A stretch of DNA of 64,000 bases from Dyadobacter beijingensis DSM 21582 (GTDB taxonomy: Bacteria > Bacteroidota > Bacteroidia > Cytophagales > Spirosomataceae), in the NCBI RefSeq assembly GCF_000382205.1, contig NZ_KB907789.1:496001-560000 (forward strand), read 5' to 3'. The first letter of the stretch is position 1; each line of letters begins with the position of its first letter. A program made the position numbers and the translations under genes. Below, one piece after another: positions 8,418 through 17,256 of the stretch. The notes beneath the pieces are model-generated. The model had not been told where the DNA came from and did not search any database. It saw only the letters and a program-made list of their open reading frames with translations.

Positions 8418-9302
8418 ATGACATCCCTTAAACTATTCATCCTCTTTGTGATGATCACGATGATGCAGCATCACGGGATCATTTACCGCACCGGCTCGAA
8501 ACGACCGGCCGGCCCTACGCGCGACGCCCTCGACGAACTCCGTAAGCCGAAACCGAAGCATATGCTGGGTACCTGGCGGATTTCAGGCGTGAGCACCACC
8601 GCCGACGGCGTCGTACAGCCCGACGGCCAGCCCGTGAGGCAGTACAATCCCGGCGAAAAGCATAACATGCTCATTTCCTTCTTCCCCGACAGCACTTTCA
8701 CCCGCGTGGGTACCGACGGCGAGTATACTTCCGGCCAATGGGATTTCGACACCGCCGCGCATACCGTTTTTCTCACTTCCAACCGCAGGACAGAGGAAAT
8801 AGGCGTGTTTTTTTCGTTTGCAGGCAATGGTTTGCGGCTGATCAATTTCGAGTTTTCTCCCAATGAAAGTGTTTCCCTCGTGGAGTACGGCAGCAAACTG
8901 CTGCGCTACCAGGACGATCCGTACTTTGGGGCCAACAACTGGTGGCGCGTCAAGCCCGCCAGCTCCGAAAACGAGGCGCAAATCCGTGCGCGGCTGCTGA
9001 ACTACCTCGCGCACACGGCCCACATACTGAAAAGCGCGCAGATCCGCGAGCAGGACTACATTTCAATGGAATTTTCGCCGGGGATCGTGAAGCTGTACAA
9101 TGTAGGGGTAGGTGTTGTAAAAAAAGACAAAATCCCTGCTACCTGGCTGGCGGCATTCTACTCTCCAGAGGAGGCGCATAAGGCGTATGACATGTTCGAG
9201 GATTACCTTTTTAAGGCTACACACAAGAAATACCAGAGTGGTAACTGGGTGCAGGACGACCATCATATCCTGGTCGATATCCAGAAAGGAATGAGGAAGT
9301 AA
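8418..9302 (+). CDS. secreted lipocalin-like hypothetical protein
   Basis: A 294-residue protein with an N-terminal hydrophobic signal sequence (LKLFILFVMITMM). Residues ~50-165 open with HMLGTWRISG and run through alternating strands (FFPDSTFTRVG, YTSGQWDFD, TVFLTSN). That is the usual look of lipocalin-like proteins in Bacteroidota, where a GxW motif starts the barrel. The second half (residues ~175-290) is more helical (IRARLLNYLAHTAHILKSA) and unfamiliar to me. No catalytic motif is seen and the function is unknown. It is transcribed alone and ends at a perfect hairpin shared with the convergent bestrophin gene. Confidence 0.6.
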   Translation: MTSLKLFILFVMITMMQHHGIIYRTGSKRPAGPTRDALDELRKPKPKHMLGTWRISGVSTTADGVVQPDGQPVRQYNPGEKHNMLISFFPDSTFTRVGTDGEYTSGQWDFDTAAHTVFLTSNRRTEEIGVFFSFAGNGLRLINFEFSPNESVSLVEYGSKLLRYQDDPYFGANNWWRVKPASSENEAQIRARLLNYLAHTAHILKSAQIREQDYISMEFSPGIVKLYNVGVGVVKKDKIPATWLAAFYSPEEAHKAYDMFEDYLFKATHKKYQSGNWVQDDHHILVDIQKGMRK

Positions 9303-9330
9303 ATGGCGCGAAACACTGGTTTCGCGCCAT
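9303..9330. terminator. perfect 12-bp hairpin between convergent genes
   Basis: ATGGCGCGAAAC at 9303-9314 is exactly complementary to GTTTCGCGCCAT at 9319-9330, with a 4-base ACTG loop. It begins one base after the stop codon of the upstream gene and lies 8 bases from the end of the convergent bestrophin gene. It probably ends transcripts from both sides, although there is no long T-run. Confidence 0.75.
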
Positions 9331-9338
9331 CGGAGGAT

Positions 9339-10247
9339 TTACAAAATATAGAAGGTTTCCGGTTGAAATGCCTGGGGCACGTGCTTGTCCTTCATCATCT
9401 GTTTCAGGTCGCGCTCGATGTTCCGCGAGATCGACAGCACAGGCGTGTCGGTTGGCTTGTTTTCGAAAGGGTCCTGCAAATGGATCGCCATTTTTTCGAT
9501 CAGGAAGAAGCAGGCAGTGATCACAATCAGCACCGGAACCATCAGAAAACCAAATAATTGCACCAAACCGAACGGCAGCAGCAGGATAAAGAAGTGCAAT
9601 GCCAGATGAATGTACAGGCTGTAAGTAGCCGGGAAAACGGTGTTTTTGATCCGCTCGGATTTACCCATATGGTCGCACAGGCGCGTCAACGTCTGGTCTA
9701 GCTCCACCTGCTGGTACGGATTAACCCAGCCCTGTTTCAATGCATTGTTCAGGTCGCGGGCATGCAATTGAATGATACCCACGTGCTTGTTGTCGAAATC
9801 TTTGAGATACTCCACCTCGTCTTCCGACACAAACTTGCTGATCATCGGCATCGGATCGTCCCGGCGCAGGCCTTTGCCCAATGCATAACACCAGGCGATC
9901 TGCCGTTTGATCATCCGCTTTTTGAAACCGTCGATGCGCTCAGGTTCCAGCGGGTCTTCCATGAGCGACAAAATCTGCCGCGCAAACGTGCGCGAATCGT
10001 TCACAATGGCGCCCCAGATGATGCGGGCCTCCCACCAGCGGTCGTACGCCTGGTTGGAGCGAAAAGCGAGCAGCAGCGAGATGATCGTCCCGAGCACGCT
10101 GTGTACCGTCATCGGGATTGAAATGTTCGTGATGTGGTAATTTTGGTAGATCACCTCGATGGCGATGCCATAGATCGTCACGAACAGGATTTCATATTTG
10201 ATCTTACCGAAAATATATCGGATCGGAATGTTCTTTTTGAGAAGCAT
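9339..10247 (-). CDS. bestrophin-family (YneE/UPF0187) ion channel
   Basis: A 302-residue inner membrane protein of the bacterial bestrophin family, which forms pentameric ion channels. The conserved segment SLLLAFRSNQAYDRWWEARI lies at about residues 55-75 after the first membrane spans. Two more hydrophobic stretches occur near residues 207-255 (ALHFFILLLPFGLVQLFGF, MVPVLIVITACFFLIEKMA). The C-terminal tail contains DPFENKPTDTPV, which resembles the conserved tail of the family. Length is normal. A universal-stress-like gene lies 48 bases upstream on the same strand, and a two-component pair further upstream. Co-transcription is possible, and so is a role in ion or osmotic stress. Confidence 0.88.
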   Translation of the reverse strand: MLLKKNIPIRYIFGKIKYEILFVTIYGIAIEVIYQNYHITNISIPMTVHSVLGTIISLLLAFRSNQAYDRWWEARIIWGAIVNDSRTFARQILSLMEDPLEPERIDGFKKRMIKRQIAWCYALGKGLRRDDPMPMISKFVSEDEVEYLKDFDNKHVGIIQLHARDLNNALKQGWVNPYQQVELDQTLTRLCDHMGKSERIKNTVFPATYSLYIHLALHFFILLLPFGLVQLFGFLMVPVLIVITACFFLIEKMAIHLQDPFENKPTDTPVLSISRNIERDLKQMMKDKHVPQAFQPETFYIL

Positions 10248-10295
10248 ATGGGGAGATCTTTACCTTTTTTCATAATTGGTGACAAGTGTGCCGGG

Positions 10296-10757
10296 TTACC
10301 GCAGACTGCCCATATCGGCCAGCGACGACACCCGGATCATATCGGCGTTGATCATCGTCACGCCTGTTTTTTTCAGCACCGGCAGCGCGTCCAGGCTGCT
10401 TTTGGTGAGTTTCGGGATACCGTATTGCTCCGAATAAGCAATGAAATCCGTTTCGTAGTAGTCGAGGAAGTTCCGCAGGAGCGCCAGTTTGTTTCCGTAA
10501 AAAAAGTCGATCTTAATGCTCGTCAGTTTGTCGGAATAGCTATCTTTCAGCATCCTGCATTCCTGCCAGAAGCTTTCCGAAACGAGTTCGTATTCCTTTT
10601 CGCGGTAGGTCGAAAAAAGCAGGTCCTGGATATCGTCGGCTACGTGGAACAGGTGTGTAAAAATAATCCGCACCTCATCCTGAACGTCCCTGACAATGGC
10701 CTCGGCGATCTGGATGCCCTCATTTGTAAAGTCCGTAGGTATCACCACTGTTCTCAT
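10296..10757 (-). CDS. universal-stress-protein-like small cytosolic protein
   Basis: A 153-residue protein starting MRTVVIPTDFTNEG, the typical first strand and nucleotide-binding loop of the UspA fold. It continues with IRIIFTHLFHVADD-like strand-helix alternation. The second half is shorter and less conserved than usual. The ATP-binding G-x2-G-x9-G signature near the end of many UspA proteins is not evident, so nucleotide binding is uncertain. It precedes the bestrophin gene on the same strand and follows a 141-base gap after the two-component pair. The gap contains the palindrome GTCAATTGAC at 10793-10802. The role is probably a stress response, inferred only from the fold. Confidence 0.6.
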   Translation of the reverse strand: MRTVVIPTDFTNEGIQIAEAIVRDVQDEVRIIFTHLFHVADDIQDLLFSTYREKEYELVSESFWQECRMLKDSYSDKLTSIKIDFFYGNKLALLRNFLDYYETDFIAYSEQYGIPKLTKSSLDALPVLKKTGVTMINADMIRVSSLADMGSLR

Positions 10758-10898
10758 ATAATGCTGTCGTTTTAGTTAACAAAGCGTTGATAGTCAATTG
10801 ACAATACAATGTTACAGCAACGATATTAGCCCTGAATAAGAGCTACATTATAATACGGTGAGAGACTTATTAAAACGGAATGAGAATATTAAAATGAA

Positions 10899-12269
10899 TT
10901 AAGAAAACACGGAATACTTGAATGGCAGGAAGGTAATGAACTGCGTCCCTTCCTCCACGCGGCTGTGCACCTCCACCTTGCCCTGGTGCATGCGTATGAT
11001 GTTGTGCGTGAGAGGCAAACCAATCCCGTAGCCCTTGTACCGCGCCGTGTTGGAGGCCCGGAAAAACGGCACGAAAATCTGCCCGATCTCGCGATCGGGG
11101 ATACCGATACCCTGGTCGGCGACCTCCACGATCACGTATTTGGCGTCCGCGCTGATCCGCACGCGCACCGGCTTGTTGTCGGAGTATTTGCAGCTGTTGA
11201 GCACGATATTAGAAAAAGCCGCTTTCAGCAATGCGAGGTTACCCAGCACCACCAGTTTCGACTCATCGTCAGGCAGCTGGTCAAAATCGATTGTCACGTG
11301 GTTATCAGGCATAATGCGGTCTGCCGCTTCCTTCACGGACAAGATCAGCTCGTCGATCCGCACCTCTTCCCAGTTCTCTTTTTTACCATCGAATCCCGTT
11401 TGCGCGAGGCTGAGCATACTGGTAGTGAGGTGTTCCAGCTTTTCTACCTCCTTGTAGATATTGAGAAACGACTCTTTCGCCCCTTCCGGCAGCCCAGGCA
11501 TGGTCATCCCGAGTTCTGCCTCCCCGCTCACGACAGTCAGCGGCGTCCGGAATTCGTGTGAGGCATTGCTCACAAAGTTGTTTTGCATTTCAAATGTCAC
11601 TTCCAGGCGGTCGAGCATATCGTTGAAAGTCCTCGAAAGCGCCTCCACGTCGTCGTCGGTAGGTTCCACCACGAGCCGCTGGTGCAGGTTATGGGCGTTA
11701 ATTCCCTTCACATTGCGGATAATGCGGCGGATCGGTTTGAAGATTTCATTGGAAAACAGCTTGCCCAATGTAAACACGAACACCATCGCGATAATAAAAC
11801 CAATGATCAGCAGGTTTTTCAGGTTGGTCATTTCCTGCATGCCATATGTATCCAGCGCCGACGATACGACCATGATTTTGCGCTTGTCGCGCGCGATCCG
11901 CAACACCACATAGGAAGTGTCATGATTAAAAAACCGGGCAGGAATATCCCCCTGGGGCGCTTCGAAGAACGACGAAGGCAATGCCAGCCGCTTCCGCGTG
12001 GCCTCGTCGGTCGGGTCGGGCAGGATGCGGTGCTTCTCGTAAGGCAAACTGCCCAAATGCCGCTCCTTGATATCGTAATAAATGGAGGTCAGCGATTTGT
12101 TTTCCTGCAATCCCGCATGGCCTACAATGTCCGACCGGACTTCCAGGCGGTGGAAAAAGCCCGAGGAAATGCTTTCCGAGGCAAAAAAATACACGAAAAT
12201 GCTCAGCGCCAGGATAATCCCCGCCGACAATGCCGTGAAAATAAGCGCGATCTTATTTTGTATCCTCAT
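10899..12269 (-). CDS. membrane sensor histidine kinase (HAMP type)
   Basis: From the ATG at 12269 this is a 456-residue two-component sensor. It has one membrane span at residues ~8-30, a periplasmic sensing region of ~120 residues, and a second span near 150-172. A HAMP domain follows at ~173-228. The phosphorylation site SNASHEFRTPL has its histidine near 237. The ATPase has an N box (FSNIVLNSCKYSD), G1 (VADQGIGIPD) and G2 (GYGIGLPLTHN). It overlaps the 3' end of the response-regulator gene by about 17 bases, so the two are translationally coupled and act together. An upstream start at 12287 would lengthen the overlap. The stimulus is unknown. Confidence 0.92.
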   Translation of the reverse strand: MRIQNKIALIFTALSAGIILALSIFVYFFASESISSGFFHRLEVRSDIVGHAGLQENKSLTSIYYDIKERHLGSLPYEKHRILPDPTDEATRKRLALPSSFFEAPQGDIPARFFNHDTSYVVLRIARDKRKIMVVSSALDTYGMQEMTNLKNLLIIGFIIAMVFVFTLGKLFSNEIFKPIRRIIRNVKGINAHNLHQRLVVEPTDDDVEALSRTFNDMLDRLEVTFEMQNNFVSNASHEFRTPLTVVSGEAELGMTMPGLPEGAKESFLNIYKEVEKLEHLTTSMLSLAQTGFDGKKENWEEVRIDELILSVKEAADRIMPDNHVTIDFDQLPDDESKLVVLGNLALLKAAFSNIVLNSCKYSDNKPVRVRISADAKYVIVEVADQGIGIPDREIGQIFVPFFRASNTARYKGYGIGLPLTHNIIRMHQGKVEVHSRVEEGTQFITFLPFKYSVFS

Positions 12270-12951
12270 ACGACTGACGGACCACATACCCCATTCCGAA
12301 AACAGTGTGTATCAGCTTGATATCGTAATTTTTATCGATCTTTTTGCGGAGATAGTTAATGTACACGTCCACCACGTTGGTACCCAGGTTGAAGTTGATA
12401 TCCCACACATTTTCAAGGATTTCCATCCGGTTCAGCACGCGGTTGGTGTTGGATAGCAGGTATTCCAAAAGACGAAATTCGGTAGCCGTGAGCTCGATAG
12501 GCTGCCCCCCGCGTTTAACGGTCTTCGTAACTTTGTCGAGAATCAGGTCGCCGAGCGTAAGTACCTTATCGTTTTTCTCTTTTTCGGGCTCCTTGCCGCG
12601 GCGGATAAGCGACCGCAGCCGCGCCTCGAGTTCAGCGAGTTTGAAGGGCTTGGTCATGTAATCGTCCGCGCCCGCGTCGAGGCCGGAGACGATATTTTCC
12701 GTCGTGCCGAGGGCTGTAAGCATTAATATCGGCGTCGTCACCTGCGCATTCCGCGCGCGGCGGCAGACCTCCATCCCGTTGATGATCGGGATCATCAGGT
12801 CGAGGATAACCACGTCGAACTGGTGTTGCAAAACCATTTGCAAGCCCGACTGGCCGTCCATGGCGATCGTAATTTCGTGGCCGTTGGCGGCCAGGCTTCG
12901 CTGGATGAGGGATATGACATTCGGCTCATCTTCGATGAGCAGGATCTTCAT
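12253..12951 (-). CDS. OmpR/PhoB-family response regulator
   Basis: A 232-residue transcription regulator when started at the ATG at 12951 (MKILLIEDEPN); an ATG at 12972 would add seven residues. The receiver domain shows the acidic pair (EDE), the phospho-acceptor aspartate in VVILDLMIPI near residue 50, the conserved threonine (LTALG) and lysine (TKPF). The C-terminal winged helix (ELTATEFRLLEYLLSN, VVDVYINYLRKKID) binds DNA. It is the partner of the sensor kinase that overlaps its 3' end. It is divergent from the large outer-membrane-protein gene at 13114 across ~160 bases, so it might control that gene as well as its own operon; this is inference. Confidence 0.93.
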   Translation of the reverse strand: MKILLIEDEPNVISLIQRSLAANGHEITIAMDGQSGLQMVLQHQFDVVILDLMIPIINGMEVCRRARNAQVTTPILMLTALGTTENIVSGLDAGADDYMTKPFKLAELEARLRSLIRRGKEPEKEKNDKVLTLGDLILDKVTKTVKRGGQPIELTATEFRLLEYLLSNTNRVLNRMEILENVWDINFNLGTNVVDVYINYLRKKIDKNYDIKLIHTVFGMGYVVRQSYEDTK

Positions 12952-13113
12952 GGGTAGCTTGGAAAATGGCATTGCAATCTCTTTTTGATCCTGTAAGGTA
13001 TAAAAAAACCGGTTGGCAATATATTTTTCCAACATTTACGTTGGTTCCTCCATTCCAACGGGCGCGCATAACTGCTAAATTGTAAATGTTTTTACACGCA
13101 ACGTCCCGAAACC

Positions 13114-16100
13114 TTGGATACACTTCTACCTGGTACCCCTAACGACCTCAAAATCCGCGTCCAACGCATTGTCGCATCGCTCATATTGCTGCTGACAGCC
13201 GCTTGCAGCATGTACGCCGCCGATTTCAAGGTCATCCTCACCGGCAACACGGCAGACCTCGAAAATGCGGCCGAAATTTTCCCCGTGATCGAAAACTACC
13301 TCGCCTCCAAACCCGGCCCGCTGCTCTGGGTTTTCAATGGTGACGCTTTTCCTGCGCATATGTCCGTTGAGCAAGTGGCCGACTGGAAAAGGAAAGCCAA
13401 TGCATTGCTCGACCAAAATCCAGACCTGCACATGCTCATGAACCAGGGCGACCGCGAATGGCACGACTCGGGTAAGGATGGCTGGAAGCGCGTACTGGCT
13501 TTGGAGAAAGCATTGGAGCAGGAAAAACACCCGCGATTCCAGCTATTTTTCAGCCACGGCTGCCCCGGCCCGTGGACGGTTTCTTTCCCCATGCTGGAAG
13601 TTGTCGTGATCAACTCGCAATGGTGGAACCACCCTTATGATAAGCCTAAACCGTCGTCCGATGCCTGTACCATTGCCGATACGGACAATTTCATGGAAGA
13701 ACTCGAAGGCATTCTCGACGAGACCACCGATAAAAACGTGCTGCTGCTCTCCCATTTCCCCATCGAATCACTTGGCAAGTATGGCGGCCGCTTCCCGGCA
13801 GGCGCTTACCTGGCCCCGCCGCTCGTGGGCAGCGCCATTGTCGGTTACCGGCAGAATATCGGTACCAGCCTCGACATTGTGAATGCCAATCTGGGGCTTT
13901 TCCGGTATAAACTGAATGGCGTTTTGCAAGATTACGGGTCGATGATCCTCGCCTCCGCCCACGAGCGCAACCAGTCGATCGTCCGCCGGGACAACAACTA
14001 TTTCATCAACAGCGGCAGCATCGGCGGCGGCAGCTACGTCGCTCACAGCAAAAAAGCCTCATTAGCCTCATCATCAACGGGTTTAATTGAAATAACATAC
14101 TCCCAAAACGGTGGGATCCGCTACCAGCAATGGGATGTTTCGGGAAAAGAACTTACCAAAACCAGGGCCGGCCAGCTGTTCGCATCCGCCTGCGAAACCG
14201 GGGCAGATGGGCTTACCAATGCGCTTTTCCAGCCCTGTAATCCGTCAGTCAAGCCGTCCGACAAGATGGAAACGCCCCACCCTGGCCTTGCCACCGTGGC
14301 GGCCGGAAGCGAGTATGCGAGCAAGCGGTTCAAGGAAACCTGGTTCGGAAAGCATTACCGCGACTCTTGGACCATACCCGTGAAAGTGCCTTACCTGAAT
14401 TTGGACACTACATTCAACGGTCTCGTCATTGCCGGCAAAGGAGGCGGGCGGCAAACGACTTCGCTCAAACTCGTGGCGGGCAATGGCAAGGAATATGTGT
14501 TCCGTTCGGTGGACAAGGACCCATTCCGCGCGCTGGCGTACGAGCTGCGCGGGACGGTGGTTTCGCAGGTATTGAAAGACCAAACGTCTACACAGCAGCC
14601 GTACGGCGCCATGGCCGTAGCCCCGCTGCTCGACAAGATCGGCATTCTCCACGCCACGCCTGCGCTTTATGTTTTACCCAAAGACAATAAACTGGGCGCA
14701 TTCCGGGACAAGTACGGTAACCTTTTCGGGATGCTCGAAGAACGCCCGACCGATAAACTGGAAAAGGGAAAGGTGTTCGCCGGCGCCAAAGACATCGAAA
14801 AAAGCTTCAAACTTTTTAACAAACTCTACCACGACCATGATAACCGGGTAGACAAGCCGGAATTCGCCCGCGCCCGGATGTTCGACCTCTGGATCGGCGA
14901 TTGGAGCAAGCACGAAGACAACTGGAAATGGGCAGGCTTCAAAACCGGTGACGGCGAGGTGTACCGCCCCATCCCCCGCGACCGCGACCACGCATTCTCG
15001 CGCTGGGACGGCATTATCCCCTGGCTTGCCGACCGCGAATGGGGCGTACCCAACGGCGAAAACTTCGGGGAACGCATTCACGGCCTCCGTAGCCTCATGT
15101 GGCAGGCCCGCCACCTCGACCGGTTCGTAGGCAGCGAGCTCACCAAAGCCGACTGGGTGAAAGCCGCCAAAGAGATCCAGGATGCGGTGACCGAAAGCGA
15201 TATTGCCGCGGCCGTGCACAATATGCCGCAGGAGATTTATGACAAAGACGGCCGGATCATCGAGCGGAAATTGAAAGCGCGTATCGGTGACCTGCAAAAA
15301 TATGCCGCTGAATATTATATGCTGCTGGCAAAAGAAGTGGACGTCGTCGGCTCCAATAAAGCGGAGTATTTCAAAGTCACGCGGGGGCCGGACGGACGGG
15401 TGACAGTGGGAATATATAATGTATCCAAACAAAACCGCCAGCCCGATTCCTCCAAAATTTACTATCAGCGTACATTCGACCCCTCCGACACGAAGGAAAT
15501 ACGGCTGAATGGCCTTGGCGGCGACGATGTATTCGATATCCAGGGCAAGGCGGAGCGCTCCATTCTTGTGCGCATCATCAGCGGCGGTGGCAACGACCGT
15601 GTGACCGACGGCTCCGAAGTGGCCAAAGGCGGCAGGCAAACGCTCATCTACGAAAAAGACCCGAACCCCGACCACCAGCTCGGCACGGAAGCCCGGGAAG
15701 TGAAGCCACTCGACGAGCGTTTTTATGAATACGACCGCAATGCATTCAAATACAACACCTACCTGCCCATCGCGCTTTTCACCTACAACCCGTTTATCGG
15801 TTTTGCCGTGCACGGCGGCGTTTCGTTTACACGCCAGCATTTCGGTAAGCCCGATTTCTCTTCGAAGCATTCGCTCAGCGCATCGGTCAGTGTGAAGGGT
15901 AATTATGATTTCACCTATTCCAACCAGTTCAGACATCTGGTGGGCAGATGGGACGGCATCTCGAAAATCAGCCTCTCTCGGCCGCTTGAATACAATTTCT
16001 TCTTCGGTGTCGGTAATGACACGCCCAAAAACAACGAGCTGCCTTCTAACTATTACCGGACGCAATACAACTCATTCCTGGTCTCGGCCGGGCTGCTCCG

Positions 16101-16797
16101 CCAGTTCTGGAAGCAAAGCAAAATCGAGGTGACTGCCACTTACGAGCTCGACGAAGGCATTAAGCGAAACAACAGCTACCTTGCTGACCATCCCGATGTT
16201 TTCGGCGTGGAGCACCTGCACCTGATCTTCGCCAAAGGCATCCTCAACCTCGATTTCCGGGACCGCATCGCATTGCCTGAACGCGGCTTCCGCTTCCAGC
16301 TCACACAGCAGGTGGGCCACGTCTCGCAATCCCGCAACGACCTCGCCTCCATTTCGGAGCTCGACATCGAGCAATATCTCTCGACCCACAGCAAAAACCC
16401 GCTTACGCTGGGCCTGCGCCTGGGAGGCGGCATTGCCAAAGGACAATTACCATTTTATAAGCTCTTCTCGCTCGGCCAGCTCAACGACCTGCGCGGTTTC
16501 AAGCGCAACCGCTTCACCGGTGAATCCAAAGGTTTCCTGAATACCGAGCTGAGATGGCAGCTCACGCAAACCCAAAACACATTCGTCCCACTCAAAATGG
16601 GCGTTCGGGCATTTTACGACGTAGGAAGAGTGTGGGCCAAAAACGACCCCGACGGCGCCGGATACTGGCACCAGGGCTACGGCGGCGGGTTCTATATTAC
16701 CCCATTCCGCGAACAATTCGCATTCAACATCAGCGCCGGCACCTCGAAGGAAGAGTCGCTGCTGCTAATGATTTCAATCGGAAGCTTTTTCAGGTAA
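13114..16797 (+). CDS. outer membrane protein: degenerate metallophosphoesterase, kinase-like middle domain and BamA-like barrel
   Basis: A 1227-residue exported protein. No ATG precedes the signal sequence (VASLILLLTAACSMYA), so the TTG at 13114 is the best start. Residues ~38-350 follow a calcineurin-like phosphoesterase pattern, but with motif changes: TGN where GD is usual, NGDAFP, GDREW in place of GNHDW, LSHFP, and SAHERN. Residues ~440-780 hold GGGRQTTSLKL, EYVFRSVDKDP, GMLEERP, IGDWSKHEDNWKW near 594 and PRDRDHAF near 622. Their order recalls the N-lobe, hinge, catalytic loop and metal site of atypical kinases such as HipA or FAM20C. The last ~320 residues form an Omp85/BamA-type beta-barrel ending in ISIGSFFR, with a terminal aromatic residue. 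Residues 37 and 1227 bound the mature protein. It stands alone and ends at a hairpin. Catalytic activity of either soluble domain is uncertain. Confidence 0.8.
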   Translation: MDTLLPGTPNDLKIRVQRIVASLILLLTAACSMYAADFKVILTGNTADLENAAEIFPVIENYLASKPGPLLWVFNGDAFPAHMSVEQVADWKRKANALLDQNPDLHMLMNQGDREWHDSGKDGWKRVLALEKALEQEKHPRFQLFFSHGCPGPWTVSFPMLEVVVINSQWWNHPYDKPKPSSDACTIADTDNFMEELEGILDETTDKNVLLLSHFPIESLGKYGGRFPAGAYLAPPLVGSAIVGYRQNIGTSLDIVNANLGLFRYKLNGVLQDYGSMILASAHERNQSIVRRDNNYFINSGSIGGGSYVAHSKKASLASSSTGLIEITYSQNGGIRYQQWDVSGKELTKTRAGQLFASACETGADGLTNALFQPCNPSVKPSDKMETPHPGLATVAAGSEYASKRFKETWFGKHYRDSWTIPVKVPYLNLDTTFNGLVIAGKGGGRQTTSLKLVAGNGKEYVFRSVDKDPFRALAYELRGTVVSQVLKDQTSTQQPYGAMAVAPLLDKIGILHATPALYVLPKDNKLGAFRDKYGNLFGMLEERPTDKLEKGKVFAGAKDIEKSFKLFNKLYHDHDNRVDKPEFARARMFDLWIGDWSKHEDNWKWAGFKTGDGEVYRPIPRDRDHAFSRWDGIIPWLADREWGVPNGENFGERIHGLRSLMWQARHLDRFVGSELTKADWVKAAKEIQDAVTESDIAAAVHNMPQEIYDKDGRIIERKLKARIGDLQKYAAEYYMLLAKEVDVVGSNKAEYFKVTRGPDGRVTVGIYNVSKQNRQPDSSKIYYQRTFDPSDTKEIRLNGLGGDDVFDIQGKAERSILVRIISGGGNDRVTDGSEVAKGGRQTLIYEKDPNPDHQLGTEAREVKPLDERFYEYDRNAFKYNTYLPIALFTYNPFIGFAVHGGVSFTRQHFGKPDFSSKHSLSASVSVKGNYDFTYSNQFRHLVGRWDGISKISLSRPLEYNFFFGVGNDTPKNNELPSNYYRTQYNSFLVSAGLLRQFWKQSKIEVTATYELDEGIKRNNSYLADHPDVFGVEHLHLIFAKGILNLDFRDRIALPERGFRFQLTQQVGHVSQSRNDLASISELDIEQYLSTHSKNPLTLGLRLGGGIAKGQLPFYKLFSLGQLNDLRGFKRNRFTGESKGFLNTELRWQLTQTQNTFVPLKMGVRAFYDVGRVWAKNDPDGAGYWHQGYGGGFYITPFREQFAFNISAGTSKEESLLLMISIGSFFR

Positions 16798-16846
16798 GGT
16801 GGCGCGAAATAGCGCGGAGCTCCGATATTAAGCGATAACCCACAAA

Positions 16847-16874
16847 AAAAAGGGAGAAAAGCTTCTCCCTTTTT
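16847..16874. terminator. hairpin with A/T flanks between convergent genes
   Basis: AAAAAGGGAGAA at 16847-16858 pairs exactly with TTCTCCCTTTTT at 16863-16874 around an AAGC loop. The T-rich right arm serves the plus-strand outer-membrane-protein gene. The A-rich left arm reads as a T-run for the minus-strand gene that ends at 16920. This is a classic bidirectional intrinsic terminator. Confidence 0.9.
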
Positions 16875-16919
16875 AAAACCATCAATCAATCTTAACCGAA
16901 CCTATTCAGGTTCAATTAC

Positions 16920-17177
16920 TTACTTCGTAGTTACACTTTTCAATTGGAGGTCCACGATGGCCGCTTTTTGAGCAGCGCTGTGTTTGTTGGTGTCAGTTGC
17001 CAGTTTCTCTTTTTGCGGAGCAGGTGTTTCCAATACAGGAGCCGATACCGGCAATGCGTTCGTTACAACCGCAACTTTGATTTTTTCTTCAACTGTATAT
17101 GTAGAATTAACATTGGCATAAGCTGCGCTAGTCACGGCCACCAGGGCGAGAGCTAGCAGGTTTTTTGCATTTTTCAT
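16920..17177 (-). CDS. small secreted hypothetical protein (85 aa)
   Basis: The ATG at 17177 starts a clean signal peptide (NLLALALVAVTSAAYA), so the longer open frame up to 17255 is not coding. The mature ~66 residues are rich in Val, Ala, Lys and Thr (KIKVAVVTNALPVSAPVL, HSAAQKAAIVDLQLK), with no cysteine and no recognised domain. The function is unknown; it is probably periplasmic. It has its own good promoter about 50 bases upstream and a shared terminator downstream, so it is a monocistronic gene that may be well expressed. Confidence 0.7.
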   Translation of the reverse strand: MKNAKNLLALALVAVTSAAYANVNSTYTVEEKIKVAVVTNALPVSAPVLETPAPQKEKLATDTNKHSAAQKAAIVDLQLKSVTTK

Positions 17178-17227
17178 TGGTAATAGTGTTTTGTGTTTTT
17201 CTTTTGTTCTCATTCGTATTTCGAGTA

Positions 17228-17256
17228 CAAATATACTACAATATTCTGAAAACAAA
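17228..17256 (-). promoter_or_regulatory. Bacteroidota-type promoter for the small secreted protein
   Basis: On the minus strand TATATTTG (17228-17235) matches TAnnTTTG exactly, and TTTG (17253-17256) stands 17 bases upstream as the -33 element. The start codon is at 17177, leaving a leader of about 45 bases. This is one of the best promoter matches in the window. Confidence 0.6.

Noticed and set aside
14674-16065. Long minus-strand ORF (463 codons) inside the BamA-like gene
   Set aside because: No motif, and it is antisense to a conserved barrel-containing protein.
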